This document shows, in pieces, positions 40,289 to 48,518 of a DNA stretch of 64,000 nt. A program made the position numbers and the translations under genes. The stretch lies in NCBI GenBank assembly GCA_963704545.1, contig OY969915.1, forward strand, positions 186,001 to 250,000. Direction: 5' to 3'. The number at the start of each line of letters is the position of its first letter. Position 1 is the stretch's first letter. The DNA is from VRUE01 sp963704545. Its GTDB lineage: Bacteria > Actinomycetota > Thermoleophilia > Solirubrobacterales > 70-9. The notes beneath the pieces are model-generated. The model was given only the letters and a program-made list of their open reading frames with translations, ran no database searches and was not told the origin of the DNA.

Positions 40289-41470
40289 ATGGAGACCGAT
40301 GATGTTCCAAGTGTCGAGCTACAAGGCGTCACCAAGCGCTTTGCGGACTTGGTCGCCGTCGATGATCTGAGCCTCGAGTTCGCCAGTGGCGAGTTCTTCA
40401 CGCTGCTGGGACCCAGCGGCTGCGGCAAGACGACGACGCTGCGGATGATCGCCGGCTTCGAGCGGCCCAGCGAGGGGGAGATTCTCATCGAGGGCACCCA
40501 CGTCGCGGGACTTCCACCCCACAAACGGCCGACCAACACGGTCTTCCAGAGCTACGCCCTCTTTCCCCACCTGAGCGTCGAGGACAACGTCGCCTTCGGG
40601 CTGAAGCGCAAGCGCGTGCCGAAGGCGGACATACGCGAGCGGGTCGCGGCCGAGCTGGAGCGCGTCGGCCTCGCAAGCGAGGCGAGGCGCCGGCCGGCTC
40701 AGCTCTCCGGCGGCATGCAGCAGCGGGTGGCGCTGGCCCGGGCGCTGGTCAACCTGCCCAAGGTGCTGCTGCTCGACGAGCCGCTCGGCGCGCTCGACCT
40801 GAAGCTGCGCAAGGGCCTGCAGATAGAGCTGAAGCGAATCCAGCGCGAGGTGGGAATCACCTTCGTCTACGTCACCCACGACCAGGAGGAGGCACTGACG
40901 ATGAGTGACCGGATCGCTGTGATGAACCGCGGCCGGGTCGAACAGGTGGCCGGCCCCGAGGAGGTCTACGAGCGTCCGGCGACGACCTTCGTCGCCGGCT
41001 TCATCGGCGTCTCGAACCTGATGCCGGCGACGGTGACAGGCGAAGGCCAGGTGCGGCTCGACCAGGGACCGACCCTGCATTCGGACACCGCCGGCCTGGC
41101 CACCGGCGCGCGCTGTTACGCGGTCGTGCGACCGGAGAAGCTGCGCATCGACGCGACGGCCAAAGGGCCGCCGCAATCCGACGGCCTGCCGCGGGTCGGG
41201 GGCGTCGTCGAGAGCTCGGTCTACCTCGGCACCGCGACGCAGATCGTCGTCGACCTCGGCGAAGCGGTGAGGATGACCGTGCTGGTGCCAAACGCCAGCG
41301 ACGCCGAGCGCCAGGAGCTTCCGGGGGGCGGGGTGCGGGTAGAGCTTTTTTGGGAGCCCGAGCACATGCACGTGGTTCGGGATTCCGACGAAGGCGAGAC
41401 GAGCTTGGGCACGCAGGAGCGCCGCGGGCAAGACGACGCCGAACTGGAAGCGACGAGAGAGGGTGGCTGA
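40289..41470 (+). CDS. PotA-type ABC transporter ATP-binding protein (polyamine/spermidine-like)
   Basis: A 393-residue protein: Walker A GPSGCGKTT, ABC signature LSGGMQQRVALAR, Walker B LLLDEPLGALD, H-loop THDQEEA, and a C-terminal TOBE domain. This PotA/FbpC layout energises uptake of polyamines or similar solutes. A strong GAGGAGG precedes ATG 40289. It heads a cassette with a lipoprotein binding component and two permeases. A Glu/Asp-rich tail follows TOBE. Confidence 0.9.
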   Translation: METDDVPSVELQGVTKRFADLVAVDDLSLEFASGEFFTLLGPSGCGKTTTLRMIAGFERPSEGEILIEGTHVAGLPPHKRPTNTVFQSYALFPHLSVEDNVAFGLKRKRVPKADIRERVAAELERVGLASEARRRPAQLSGGMQQRVALARALVNLPKVLLLDEPLGALDLKLRKGLQIELKRIQREVGITFVYVTHDQEEALTMSDRIAVMNRGRVEQVAGPEEVYERPATTFVAGFIGVSNLMPATVTGEGQVRLDQGPTLHSDTAGLATGARCYAVVRPEKLRIDATAKGPPQSDGLPRVGGVVESSVYLGTATQIVVDLGEAVRMTVLVPNASDAERQELPGGGVRVELFWEPEHMHVVRDSDEGETSLGTQERRGQDDAELEATREGG

Positions 41471-41471
41471 G

Positions 41472-42620
41472 ATGCAAGGTCGAGGAAAGAACCGGCGCGG
41501 CGTGGCCGCGCTTGCCATCGCGGTGGCGGCGGTCGTCGCCGCGCTCGGCCTCGCCGCCTGCGGCGGCGACACGGTCGGCGGGGGCAGCAGCGACGAGGTG
41601 ACGACGGCCGAAGCGGGCCCGGTGAGCGGCAACCTGACGATCTCCAACTGGCCCGGCTACATCGACCCGGGCCCGAAAGGGACCGTCGCCGAGTTCGAAG
41701 ACGAGACCGGCGTCGGCGTCGACTACATCGAGGACATCAACTCCAACGACGGCTTCTTCGGCAAGCTGCAGCCGCAGCTCGAACAGGGCGAATCGGGCGG
41801 GCGCAGCATCTTCGTCGTCGCCGACTACATGGCGAAGCAGATGCATGACCTCGGCTACCTGCAGGAGATCGACCACGCCGATCTGCCAACGGTCTTCAAA
41901 ACCCTGTCGCCCAGCCTCGAGAGCCCGGCATTCGACCCGGAACGCAAGTTCTCGGTGCCGTGGCAGGGCGGCATGACCGGGATCTGGGTCGATACCGCCA
42001 AGGCGCCCGAGATCCGCTCGGTCAACGACCTCTTCGACCCCAAATACAAGGGCAAGGTGACGATGCTGGACGAACTGCGCGAAACGCCGGCGTTGGTGAT
42101 GCTCGCCGAAGGCGTCGACCCGGCGCAGGCGAGCGCCGATCAGTGGCTCGACGCGATCGACAAACTCGGCGACGCCGCCAACTCCGGGCAGATCCGCCGC
42201 TTCACCGGCAACGAGTACACCGAGGACCTCACCGCCGGCAACATCGTCGCCGCGATCGGCTGGTCGGGTGACGCCTCGCTGATCGAAAACGAGAACGCCG
42301 AATGGCGGATGCCGGCCGAGGGTTGCACGAGGTGGTCGGAAAACATGGTGATCCCGGTTGGCGCCCCCAACACCGCGGCGGCGCTCAACTGGATGGACTT
42401 CGTCTACCGGCCGGAGGTGGCGGCCGACATAACCGAATACGTCGAATACATCTCCCCGGTGCAGGGCGTGAAGGAGCTCCTCGAGAAACGGGGATCGGAG
42501 CTCGCGAAAAGCGAGATCGTCTTCCCGACCGAAGAGTTCACCCGCAACTGCACGGGCCAGATCACGCCACCGGAACTGGAACGGGTCAACGAGGCCTGGC
42601 AGGATGTGCTGACCGGGTGA
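41472..42620 (+). CDS. PotD-type periplasmic/lipoprotein solute-binding protein
   Basis: A 382-residue protein with a hydrophobic signal and lipobox LGLAACGG. The mature part shows SGNLTISNWPGYIDPG, YIEDINSNDGFFGKLQP, and the ending WMDFVYRPEVAADITEYVEYISPV, matching PotD/PotF spermidine/putrescine-binding proteins. ATG 41472 is one nt beyond the potA-like stop; GTG 41463 is an alternative overlapping it. It should capture the polyamine at the membrane surface for the ABC transporter. Confidence 0.9.
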   Translation: MQGRGKNRRGVAALAIAVAAVVAALGLAACGGDTVGGGSSDEVTTAEAGPVSGNLTISNWPGYIDPGPKGTVAEFEDETGVGVDYIEDINSNDGFFGKLQPQLEQGESGGRSIFVVADYMAKQMHDLGYLQEIDHADLPTVFKTLSPSLESPAFDPERKFSVPWQGGMTGIWVDTAKAPEIRSVNDLFDPKYKGKVTMLDELRETPALVMLAEGVDPAQASADQWLDAIDKLGDAANSGQIRRFTGNEYTEDLTAGNIVAAIGWSGDASLIENENAEWRMPAEGCTRWSENMVIPVGAPNTAAALNWMDFVYRPEVAADITEYVEYISPVQGVKELLEKRGSELAKSEIVFPTEEFTRNCTGQITPPELERVNEAWQDVLTG

Positions 42621-42624
42621 GCCG

Positions 42625-43494
42625 ATGAGCCTGAAGCAGCGCTTGGTCCCGTACTGGCTTCTGGGGCCGGGCCTGCTCTGGCTTCTCATTTTCTTCGTCG
42701 TGCCGATGTACTTCATGGGCGAACTGGCACTGCGCTCAGGATCGCTGACCACGGGCTTCACCTTCGACTGGGCCTGGTCCAACTTCCCCGACTCGCTCTC
42801 CGGCAACACCGAGCAGATCCTCCGCTCCTTCCTCTACGCCGGCACGGCGACGGTGCTGGCGCTGCTGATCGGCTACCCGCTGGCCTACGCGATCGCCTTC
42901 CGCGCCGGCCGCTTCAAGCTGCTGCTGCTGTTCGCCGTGATCGCGCCCTTCTTCACCACCTACCTGATCCGCACGATCGCCTGGAAGACGATCCTCAGCG
43001 ACTCCAGCCCGCTGGTCGGCGTGCTCGAAACCCTCAGCCTGGTTCCTCCCGACGGCCGTGTGCTGGCGACCTCGGGGGCGGTGATCGCCGGCCTCACCTA
43101 CAACTTCCTACCGTTCATGGTGCTGCCGCTCTACGCCAACCTGGAGCGACTCGACCTGCGCCTGGTCGAAGCGGCCAAGGACCTCTACTCCTCCTCGCGC
43201 CAGGCGTTCCTCAAGGTGACCCTGCCGCTGACCATGCCTGGGATCGTCGCCGGCGTCCTGCTCACCTTCATCCCCGCCTTCGGCGACTACATCAACGCGC
43301 AGCTGCTCGGCGGCACCCAGCAGGCGATGGTCGGCAACGTGATCCAGTCGCTCTACCTGAACCAGCGCGACTACCCGGAGGCGGCGGCCCTCTCCTTCCT
43401 GATGATGGGGCTGATCCTCGCCGTCGTCACCGTCTACATCCGCTTCGCCGGCACCGGCGCCTTCCTGGGCGACGAGGACGAGGCGAGAACCTGA
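42625..43494 (+). CDS. PotB-type ABC transporter permease
   Basis: A 289-residue protein with six predicted membrane helices and the permease EAA-like loop (LVEAAKDLYSSSRQAFLKVTLPLTMPGI). It starts at ATG 42625, 4 nt after the binding-protein stop. It pairs with the next gene to form the membrane channel for the imported amine. Confidence 0.9.
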   Translation: MSLKQRLVPYWLLGPGLLWLLIFFVVPMYFMGELALRSGSLTTGFTFDWAWSNFPDSLSGNTEQILRSFLYAGTATVLALLIGYPLAYAIAFRAGRFKLLLLFAVIAPFFTTYLIRTIAWKTILSDSSPLVGVLETLSLVPPDGRVLATSGAVIAGLTYNFLPFMVLPLYANLERLDLRLVEAAKDLYSSSRQAFLKVTLPLTMPGIVAGVLLTFIPAFGDYINAQLLGGTQQAMVGNVIQSLYLNQRDYPEAAALSFLMMGLILAVVTVYIRFAGTGAFLGDEDEART

Positions 43495-43495
43495 A

Positions 43496-44356
43496 ATGGC
43501 GGTCGCCGGTCGCGCATGGAGCTGGCTGCGGCGCAACGCGCTGCCGATCTACGCCGGCCTCGCGGTCGCCTACCTGCTGATCCCGATCGTCGTCATCGCC
43601 GTCTTCTCCTTCGGCGATACGCCCAAGGGCAAGCTCACCTTCAGCCTCGCCAACGGCTTCACGACCGAGTACTGGAGCTCGGCGTTCTCCATCCCGGAGC
43701 TGAACGACTCCCTGCTCACGAGCCTCCGGCTCGCCGCGATCTCGACCGCGATCTCGACCGTGATCGGGACGCTGATGGCGATCGCCCTGGTCCGTCACAA
43801 GTTCCATGGCCGGCGGGCGGCGAACCTGCTGATCGTGATCCCGATGGCGACGCCCGAGATAGTGATCGGCGCCTCGCTGCTCTCGATGTTCATCTACTAC
43901 TCGTTCGCGCTGGGCTTCGGGACGCTGCTGATCGCCCACGTGATGTTCTCGATCAGCTTCGTCGTGGTCGTCGTGCGCTCGCGGCTGATCGGCTTCGACC
44001 GCCACCTCGAGGAGGCCGCTGCCGACCTCGGCGCGACGCCGCTGGCCACCTTCCGCACCGTCACCCTGCCCCTGCTCGCCCCCGGCATCCTCGCCGCCGC
44101 GCTGCTCGCCTTCTCACTCTCGATCGACGACTTCGTCATCTCCAACTTCAACTCGGGCACGACCGTGACCTTCCCGCTCTACGTGTACGGGGTGAGCCTG
44201 CGCGGCGTCCCGGTCCAGGTGAACGTGCTGGCCACGATGCTGTTCGCGGCGATCGCGATCGCGGTCTCGCTGGTGCTCTGGCAGCAGCGCCGGGCCGAGC
44301 GGATGGCCGCCGTGCGGCCGGAGCCGGCAACGACCCTTGCCCCCACCTCTGTATGA
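43496..44356 (+). CDS. PotC-type ABC transporter permease
   Basis: A 286-residue protein with six predicted helices and the conserved loop LEEAAADLGATPLATFRTVTLPLLAPGI. It begins one base after the previous permease stop. Its stop overlaps the mmsA start (ATGA), showing that transport and catabolism genes are one transcription unit. Confidence 0.9.
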   Translation: MAVAGRAWSWLRRNALPIYAGLAVAYLLIPIVVIAVFSFGDTPKGKLTFSLANGFTTEYWSSAFSIPELNDSLLTSLRLAAISTAISTVIGTLMAIALVRHKFHGRRAANLLIVIPMATPEIVIGASLLSMFIYYSFALGFGTLLIAHVMFSISFVVVVVRSRLIGFDRHLEEAAADLGATPLATFRTVTLPLLAPGILAAALLAFSLSIDDFVISNFNSGTTVTFPLYVYGVSLRGVPVQVNVLATMLFAAIAIAVSLVLWQQRRAERMAAVRPEPATTLAPTSV

Positions 44357-45855
44357 ACGCCGACGGGCCTCAAAGGAGACATATAGGCGTATCTGAGGCC
44401 CATCGGCCAGAGGTTTCGACGCTGCGGAACTATGTCGGCGGCTCGTGGCGGCCGGCTGGCGATGTCGAGGCGCTGGCGGACGTCGACCCGGCAAGCGGCG
44501 AGACAGTGGCGCTGGTGCCGCTCTCCGGCGCAGCCGAGGTCCGGGCGGCGGTCGAGGCGGCCCGGGTGGCCCAGCCGGGATGGCGCGAGGTGCCGCCGCA
44601 GCGGCGAGCGCGAGCGGTGCTGGCGCTGCGCGACGGGCTGCTGAAGCGCCGGAAGGAGCTGGTCGCGCTGGTCAGCGCCGACATGGGCAAGACCCTGGCC
44701 GACGCCGACGGCGAGGTCGGCCGGGGGATCGAGTCGGTCGAGTCGGCGGCGGCGATCCCACACCTGCTCAAGGGCGAGACGCTCGAGGGTGTCGCCGCCG
44801 GGGTCGACGTCGAGATGGTGCGCCAGCCGGTCGGCGTGGTCGCAGCGATAACCCCCTTCAACTTCCCGGCGATGATCCCGCTCTGGTTCCTGCCCTACGC
44901 GATCGCCTGCGGCAACTCATTCATCCTCAAGCCCTCCGAGCAGGACCCGCGCCCGGCGGAGCTGATCATCGAGATCGCGGCCGCAGTCGAGGAGATCCCG
45001 CCCGGGGTGGTCAACCTCGTCCACGGCGGCCGCGCCGCGGTGACGGCGATCCTCGAGGACCCCGGCATCGACGCGATCTCCTTCGTCGGCCGCGCCGAGA
45101 CGGCCCGGATCGTCGCCGAAGGCGCGATCCGCACCGGCAAGCGCGTCCAGGCCCTCGGCGGCGCGAAGAACTCGCTGGTGGTGATGCCCGACGCCGATCT
45201 CGAGCAGGCGATGCCGGCGATCATGGGCTCCGCCTTCGGCGCCGCCGGCCAGCGCTGCCTGGCCGGCTCGGTCTGCGTCGTGGTCGGCGACGAGGCGCGG
45301 AGAGTCGAGGTGCACGAGGCGCTGGTCGAGGAGGCCTCCAACCTCACCGTCGGCCCCGGCGACGATCCGGCCACCGACGTCTGCCCGATGGTCTCGGCAC
45401 CTGCGCGCGAAAAGGTCGCCGACGCGATCGGCCGCGCCGCAAGCGATGGAGCCAACTTGCTGTTGGACGGCCGTGACGACGCCGGCCCGGCGGGCACGAT
45501 GCTCGGCCCGACGATCGCCGTCGTAGAACCCGAGTCCCAACTGGCCCGAGACGAGCTCTTCGGCCCCCTCCTCTCGCTCGTAGAGGTCGACGACCTGGGT
45601 GAAGCTCTGGAGTTCCTGAACGCCTCCCGCTACGGCAACGCCGGCGCAATCTTCACCAAGTCGGGAGCAGCAGCCCGCCAGTACCGCTACGGAGCAGAGG
45701 CCGGCATGCTCGGGGTCAACGTAGGCGTCCCAGCCCCCGTCGCCTGGTTCCCCTTCAGTGGCTGGAAGGACTCCATGGACGGAGACCTCCACGCCAACGG
45801 AACCGACGCGGTGCGCTTCTACACCCGAGAGAAGGTGATCACGAGCAGGTGGTAG
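44353..45855 (+). CDS. mmsA: CoA-acylating methylmalonate/malonate-semialdehyde dehydrogenase with repeat-derived N-terminus
   Basis: A 500-residue protein. It shows ITPFNFPAMIPLWF, AGQRCLAGSV (nucleophilic Cys), and the characteristic ending FPFSGWKDSMDGDLHANGTDAVRFYTREKVITSRW. MmsA oxidises malonate- or methylmalonate-semialdehyde to acetyl- or propionyl-CoA plus CO2 with NAD+. The first 20 residues (MNADGPQRRHIGVSEAHRP) derive from palindrome P4 at 44359-44407, and the conventional enzyme begins with TLRNYVGGSW. The ATG start is supported by the ATGA overlap with the permease gene. Confidence 0.93.
   Translation: MNADGPQRRHIGVSEAHRPEVSTLRNYVGGSWRPAGDVEALADVDPASGETVALVPLSGAAEVRAAVEAARVAQPGWREVPPQRRARAVLALRDGLLKRRKELVALVSADMGKTLADADGEVGRGIESVESAAAIPHLLKGETLEGVAAGVDVEMVRQPVGVVAAITPFNFPAMIPLWFLPYAIACGNSFILKPSEQDPRPAELIIEIAAAVEEIPPGVVNLVHGGRAAVTAILEDPGIDAISFVGRAETARIVAEGAIRTGKRVQALGGAKNSLVVMPDADLEQAMPAIMGSAFGAAGQRCLAGSVCVVVGDEARRVEVHEALVEEASNLTVGPGDDPATDVCPMVSAPAREKVADAIGRAASDGANLLLDGRDDAGPAGTMLGPTIAVVEPESQLARDELFGPLLSLVEVDDLGEALEFLNASRYGNAGAIFTKSGAAARQYRYGAEAGMLGVNVGVPAPVAWFPFSGWKDSMDGDLHANGTDAVRFYTREKVITSRW
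44359..44407. repeat. Palindromic element, family P4, copy b (inside mmsA)
   Basis: A 49-bp element, arms 44359-44372 and 44394-44407 (one mismatch over 14 bp). It is the reverse complement of copy a in ald. It provides codons 3-19 of mmsA in the same reading frame used in ald. Confidence 0.95.
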
Positions 45856-45890
45856 GGGACCGAGAGTGCCTCTCGCGGTAGCGAGAAACC

Positions 45891-45918
45891 TTGACAGCGA
45901 TCCATGACGCATTAAGGT
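45891..45918 (+). promoter_or_regulatory. Promoter of the copper-monooxygenase-like gene
   Basis: TTGACA (45891-45896), 16-nt spacer, TAAGGT (45913-45918). The gene follows 40 nt later with a strong AGGAGGG ribosome site. A short hairpin (CTCTCGC-GGTA-GCGAGA) just upstream may end the mmsA transcript. Confidence 0.6.
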
Positions 45919-45957
45919 CTCTCTATTACTCAGCACTAATCTCCCTAGGAGGGATTG

Positions 45958-46917
45958 ATGTCAATCTTTAAGCGGTTGACGCTGCTCGTCTGTGCCGTCG
46001 CGGCCTTCGTCGTGCCGGCGAGCGCAGCCAACGCAGCGATCACGACCAAAACCATCGACTACGGCCCATACACGATCCCGGCCGGGAACGGCGACCCGCA
46101 CGACCACGAGAACGCGGGAATGATCACCAACAAAATCGTCACCAACATTGCCAAGCCGTGCACCGGCTGCTCGATCATCGGCGTCACGCCCGACCTCGTC
46201 TACACCGACGGGACCAAAGCGACGATCAGCCAGGGCCCGATGCTCCACCACGCAATGTTCGCCGCCCAGTCGAGCGGCAAGTCCGACGTCACCTGCGCCG
46301 GCAAAGGGCCTGGGCTGCTCGGCGAACGCTTCTTCGCCTCCGGCGACGAGCGCACCGCGGTCGATCTCCAGTCTCTGCCCTACGGCTACAAGGTCAACAG
46401 CAGCGAGACCTGGAACATGGTCTTCGACCTGATGAACTGGGAAACGACCAGCAAAACCGTGAAAATCCGGATGACCTGGAAGTACGCCACCGGCAGCGAC
46501 CACACCAGCCGCGCCCCGGTGCGTCCGGTCTGGTTCGACGCCAACCAGTGCTCGCTGAACTCCTACATCTCGGTTCCGACCGGGCTGAGCGACACGCACT
46601 ACGACTGGAAAGCCAGCTTCGGCGGCAAACTGATCGCCGCGGCGGGTCACATCCACAACCACGGCGTCAACATCGAACTGACCAACGAGAGCACCGGCGG
46701 GAGCCTGCTCTGCAACTCGGTCGCTGGTTACGGCGGACCGGGCTACGAAACCCCCGACGGGCGTAAACACGTTTCGTCGATGGGCACCTGCACCGGCAAC
46801 CCGATCTCAACGATCAGCAAAAACCAGACGATCCGCCTGCACGGGATCTACAACGTGCCGGAAGGCCACCACCCGATTGACGACGCGATGGCAATCGCGA
46901 TCGCCTACATCGGCTAG
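45958..46917 (+). CDS. Secreted PHM/DBH-like type II copper monooxygenase-family protein
   Basis: A 319-residue protein with a signal peptide (cleavage near ANAAI). The order of copper-ligand motifs resembles peptidylglycine-hydroxylating and dopamine-beta monooxygenases: HH (97-98, GPMLHHAMF), HxH (231-233, AAGHIHNHG), and a terminal Met in DDAMAIAIAYI (311). The third His of the CuH site is not obvious (NW at 160-161), so catalysis is uncertain. Several Cys could form disulfides. It has its own promoter and terminator. Assignment is by motif pattern; no experimental family is known to me in this group. Confidence 0.65.
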   Translation: MSIFKRLTLLVCAVAAFVVPASAANAAITTKTIDYGPYTIPAGNGDPHDHENAGMITNKIVTNIAKPCTGCSIIGVTPDLVYTDGTKATISQGPMLHHAMFAAQSSGKSDVTCAGKGPGLLGERFFASGDERTAVDLQSLPYGYKVNSSETWNMVFDLMNWETTSKTVKIRMTWKYATGSDHTSRAPVRPVWFDANQCSLNSYISVPTGLSDTHYDWKASFGGKLIAAAGHIHNHGVNIELTNESTGGSLLCNSVAGYGGPGYETPDGRKHVSSMGTCTGNPISTISKNQTIRLHGIYNVPEGHHPIDDAMAIAIAYIG

Positions 46918-46935
46918 TTAGGAAAGTTGTTGCCG

Positions 46936-46979
46936 GAGCCCCCGCCTTCGATTTCCGAGGGTGGGGGCTCGGCGTTTTT
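46936..46979 (+). terminator. Rho-independent terminator
   Basis: Stem GAGCCCCCGCC/GGTGGGGGCTC (46936-46946 and 46959-46970) then GGCGTTTTTG, 18 nt after the copper-monooxygenase-like stop. Confidence 0.85.
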
Positions 46980-46994
46980 GAACTAGTTGAGCTT

Positions 46995-48392
46995 CTATCG
47001 GCCGATGTGGAATCCGATCAGCTCTGGTACCCGGGAGAGCAATGAGCTGATCGGGTCTGGGCGGTAGCCCGCGAGCTCGGCGTTCTCCTTGTGCAGGATT
47101 CCAGTGCGGATCGCTTCACCGCCGAGCCAGTGGAAGGGCTCGGGAGGAACCCGGGGCGGGGAGGGATCGACGAAGGCGAGGCGGGACGGGTCGTCGCGGC
47201 GGTCCAGGACGAGGGAGGCGAGGGTGCGGCCGACCATGTGGGAGGGGCCGACGCCGTTGCCGGTGTAGCCGGCGGCGGCGAAGGTGCGGCCGCCGCGCAG
47301 AGGCAGGACGAGGGGGAGGTGGGTCGGGGAGGCGTCGATCGGGCCGCCCCAGGCGTGGGTGAGGGCACGTCCCTCCAGACCCGGGAAGTAATCCCAGAGA
47401 TGTGCGGCAGCCTGCGAGGCCACCTCGGCGTCGATCTCCGAGCGACCGTGCAGACGGGCACCCATTGCGATCCTGCCCCCGCCCCAGCCGAAGGCGATGC
47501 GGCCGTCGGGGGTGGTGCGGAAGTAGTCGATCAGGGCGCGGCTGTCGGTGATGCACTCGCCGCCCGTCCAGCCGACCTCCTCGAGCAGGTCCGGGACCGG
47601 CTCGGTGAGGACGATGTGGGAAGAGGCAACGGTGAGGCTGTTGCGCAGCGGCCCGCCCGGCGCCTTGGCCGCGGCGCCGACGGCGAGCACGGCGGAGCGC
47701 GCCCGCACGACCCCGCCGGCCGTGTGCGCCTCGACCCCGTGCGGCGAGCCGGCAAGCCTGGTCACCGGCGAGCGCTCGTAAACCTCCACCCCGCGCCCCC
47801 GCAGCCTCTCTCGCAACCCCAGCGCCAGCCGCGCCGGCTGCACCGTCGCCGCATCCGGGTAGAAGGCGCCGCCGCGAAAGGCGGGCGAGGCACAGCGCTC
47901 GGCAACCTGCGCCGGCGAGAGTGGCTGAATCGCGTCCGTGACCCCAAGCTCGCGGCAGGCGGTTAGCGCCTCGGTCCATTTCGCATCGTGCGCCTCCGCG
48001 GTCGAGACCTGCAGATACCCGCCGGGCGTGTACCAAGCGTCGACCTCCTCCTCCGCGCAGAACTCCCCGATCCCGGCCGCAGCCGCCTGGGCCGCCCGAG
48101 CCACCGCCAGCGCCCCAACGTCCCCCCACCGCCCCCGCATGTTCGGCAGCGAGAACCACATCACGTTGCAGAACCCCCCGTTCCGCCCACTGGGCCCGAA
48201 CCCGCACCGCCCGGCCTCCAACAGCACCACCCGAGCCTCCGGCTCCAGCTGCTTCAGATGCCAGGCAGTCCACATCCCGGTGTACCCACCCCCCACCACG
48301 ACCACATCAGCCCTCCGCTCCCCCACAAGCTCCGGGACAAGCTCTACCGCGGGAGCCTCCTCCAGCCAGTACCCGTAAGCGTCGTGCTTCAT
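46995..48392 (-). CDS. FAD-dependent amine oxidase (PuuB/gamma-glutamylputrescine oxidase-like)
   Basis: A 465-residue DAO-family flavoenzyme. It shows VVVVGGGYTGMWTAWHL (FAD site), GPSGRNGGFC, YFRTTPDGRIAFGWGGG and the late GYTGNGVGPSHMVGRTLA. It closely resembles PuuB, which oxidises gamma-glutamylputrescine, and related glycine or sarcosine oxidases. The location next to the polyamine transport and catabolic genes supports amine oxidation. It is convergent with the copper protein gene and shares no operon with it. Substrate is unproven. Confidence 0.82.
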   Translation of the reverse strand: MKHDAYGYWLEEAPAVELVPELVGERRADVVVVGGGYTGMWTAWHLKQLEPEARVVLLEAGRCGFGPSGRNGGFCNVMWFSLPNMRGRWGDVGALAVARAAQAAAAGIGEFCAEEEVDAWYTPGGYLQVSTAEAHDAKWTEALTACRELGVTDAIQPLSPAQVAERCASPAFRGGAFYPDAATVQPARLALGLRERLRGRGVEVYERSPVTRLAGSPHGVEAHTAGGVVRARSAVLAVGAAAKAPGGPLRNSLTVASSHIVLTEPVPDLLEEVGWTGGECITDSRALIDYFRTTPDGRIAFGWGGGRIAMGARLHGRSEIDAEVASQAAAHLWDYFPGLEGRALTHAWGGPIDASPTHLPLVLPLRGGRTFAAAGYTGNGVGPSHMVGRTLASLVLDRRDDPSRLAFVDPSPPRVPPEPFHWLGGEAIRTGILHKENAELAGYRPDPISSLLSRVPELIGFHIGR

Positions 48393-48409
48393 GGGAGACG
48401 AGTGTCGCA

Positions 48410-48502
48410 GGAGGGAGGGGCGTCACTCGGGCTGACGGATACTCAAAGTCGTCGCGCTAATTAGCGCGACGACTTGTCAGACCGAGTGACGCCCCTCCCT
48501 CC
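48410..48502. repeat. Palindromic element, family P3, copy b (inverted)
   Basis: Outer arms 48410-48430 and 48482-48502 (21 bp, perfect). Inner perfect 30-bp palindrome 48446-48475 centred on TAATTA with GGATACTCAA (inverse of the family motif) on its left. It lies between divergent genes. Confidence 0.92.
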
Positions 48503-48518
48503 CACATACACTCACTCC

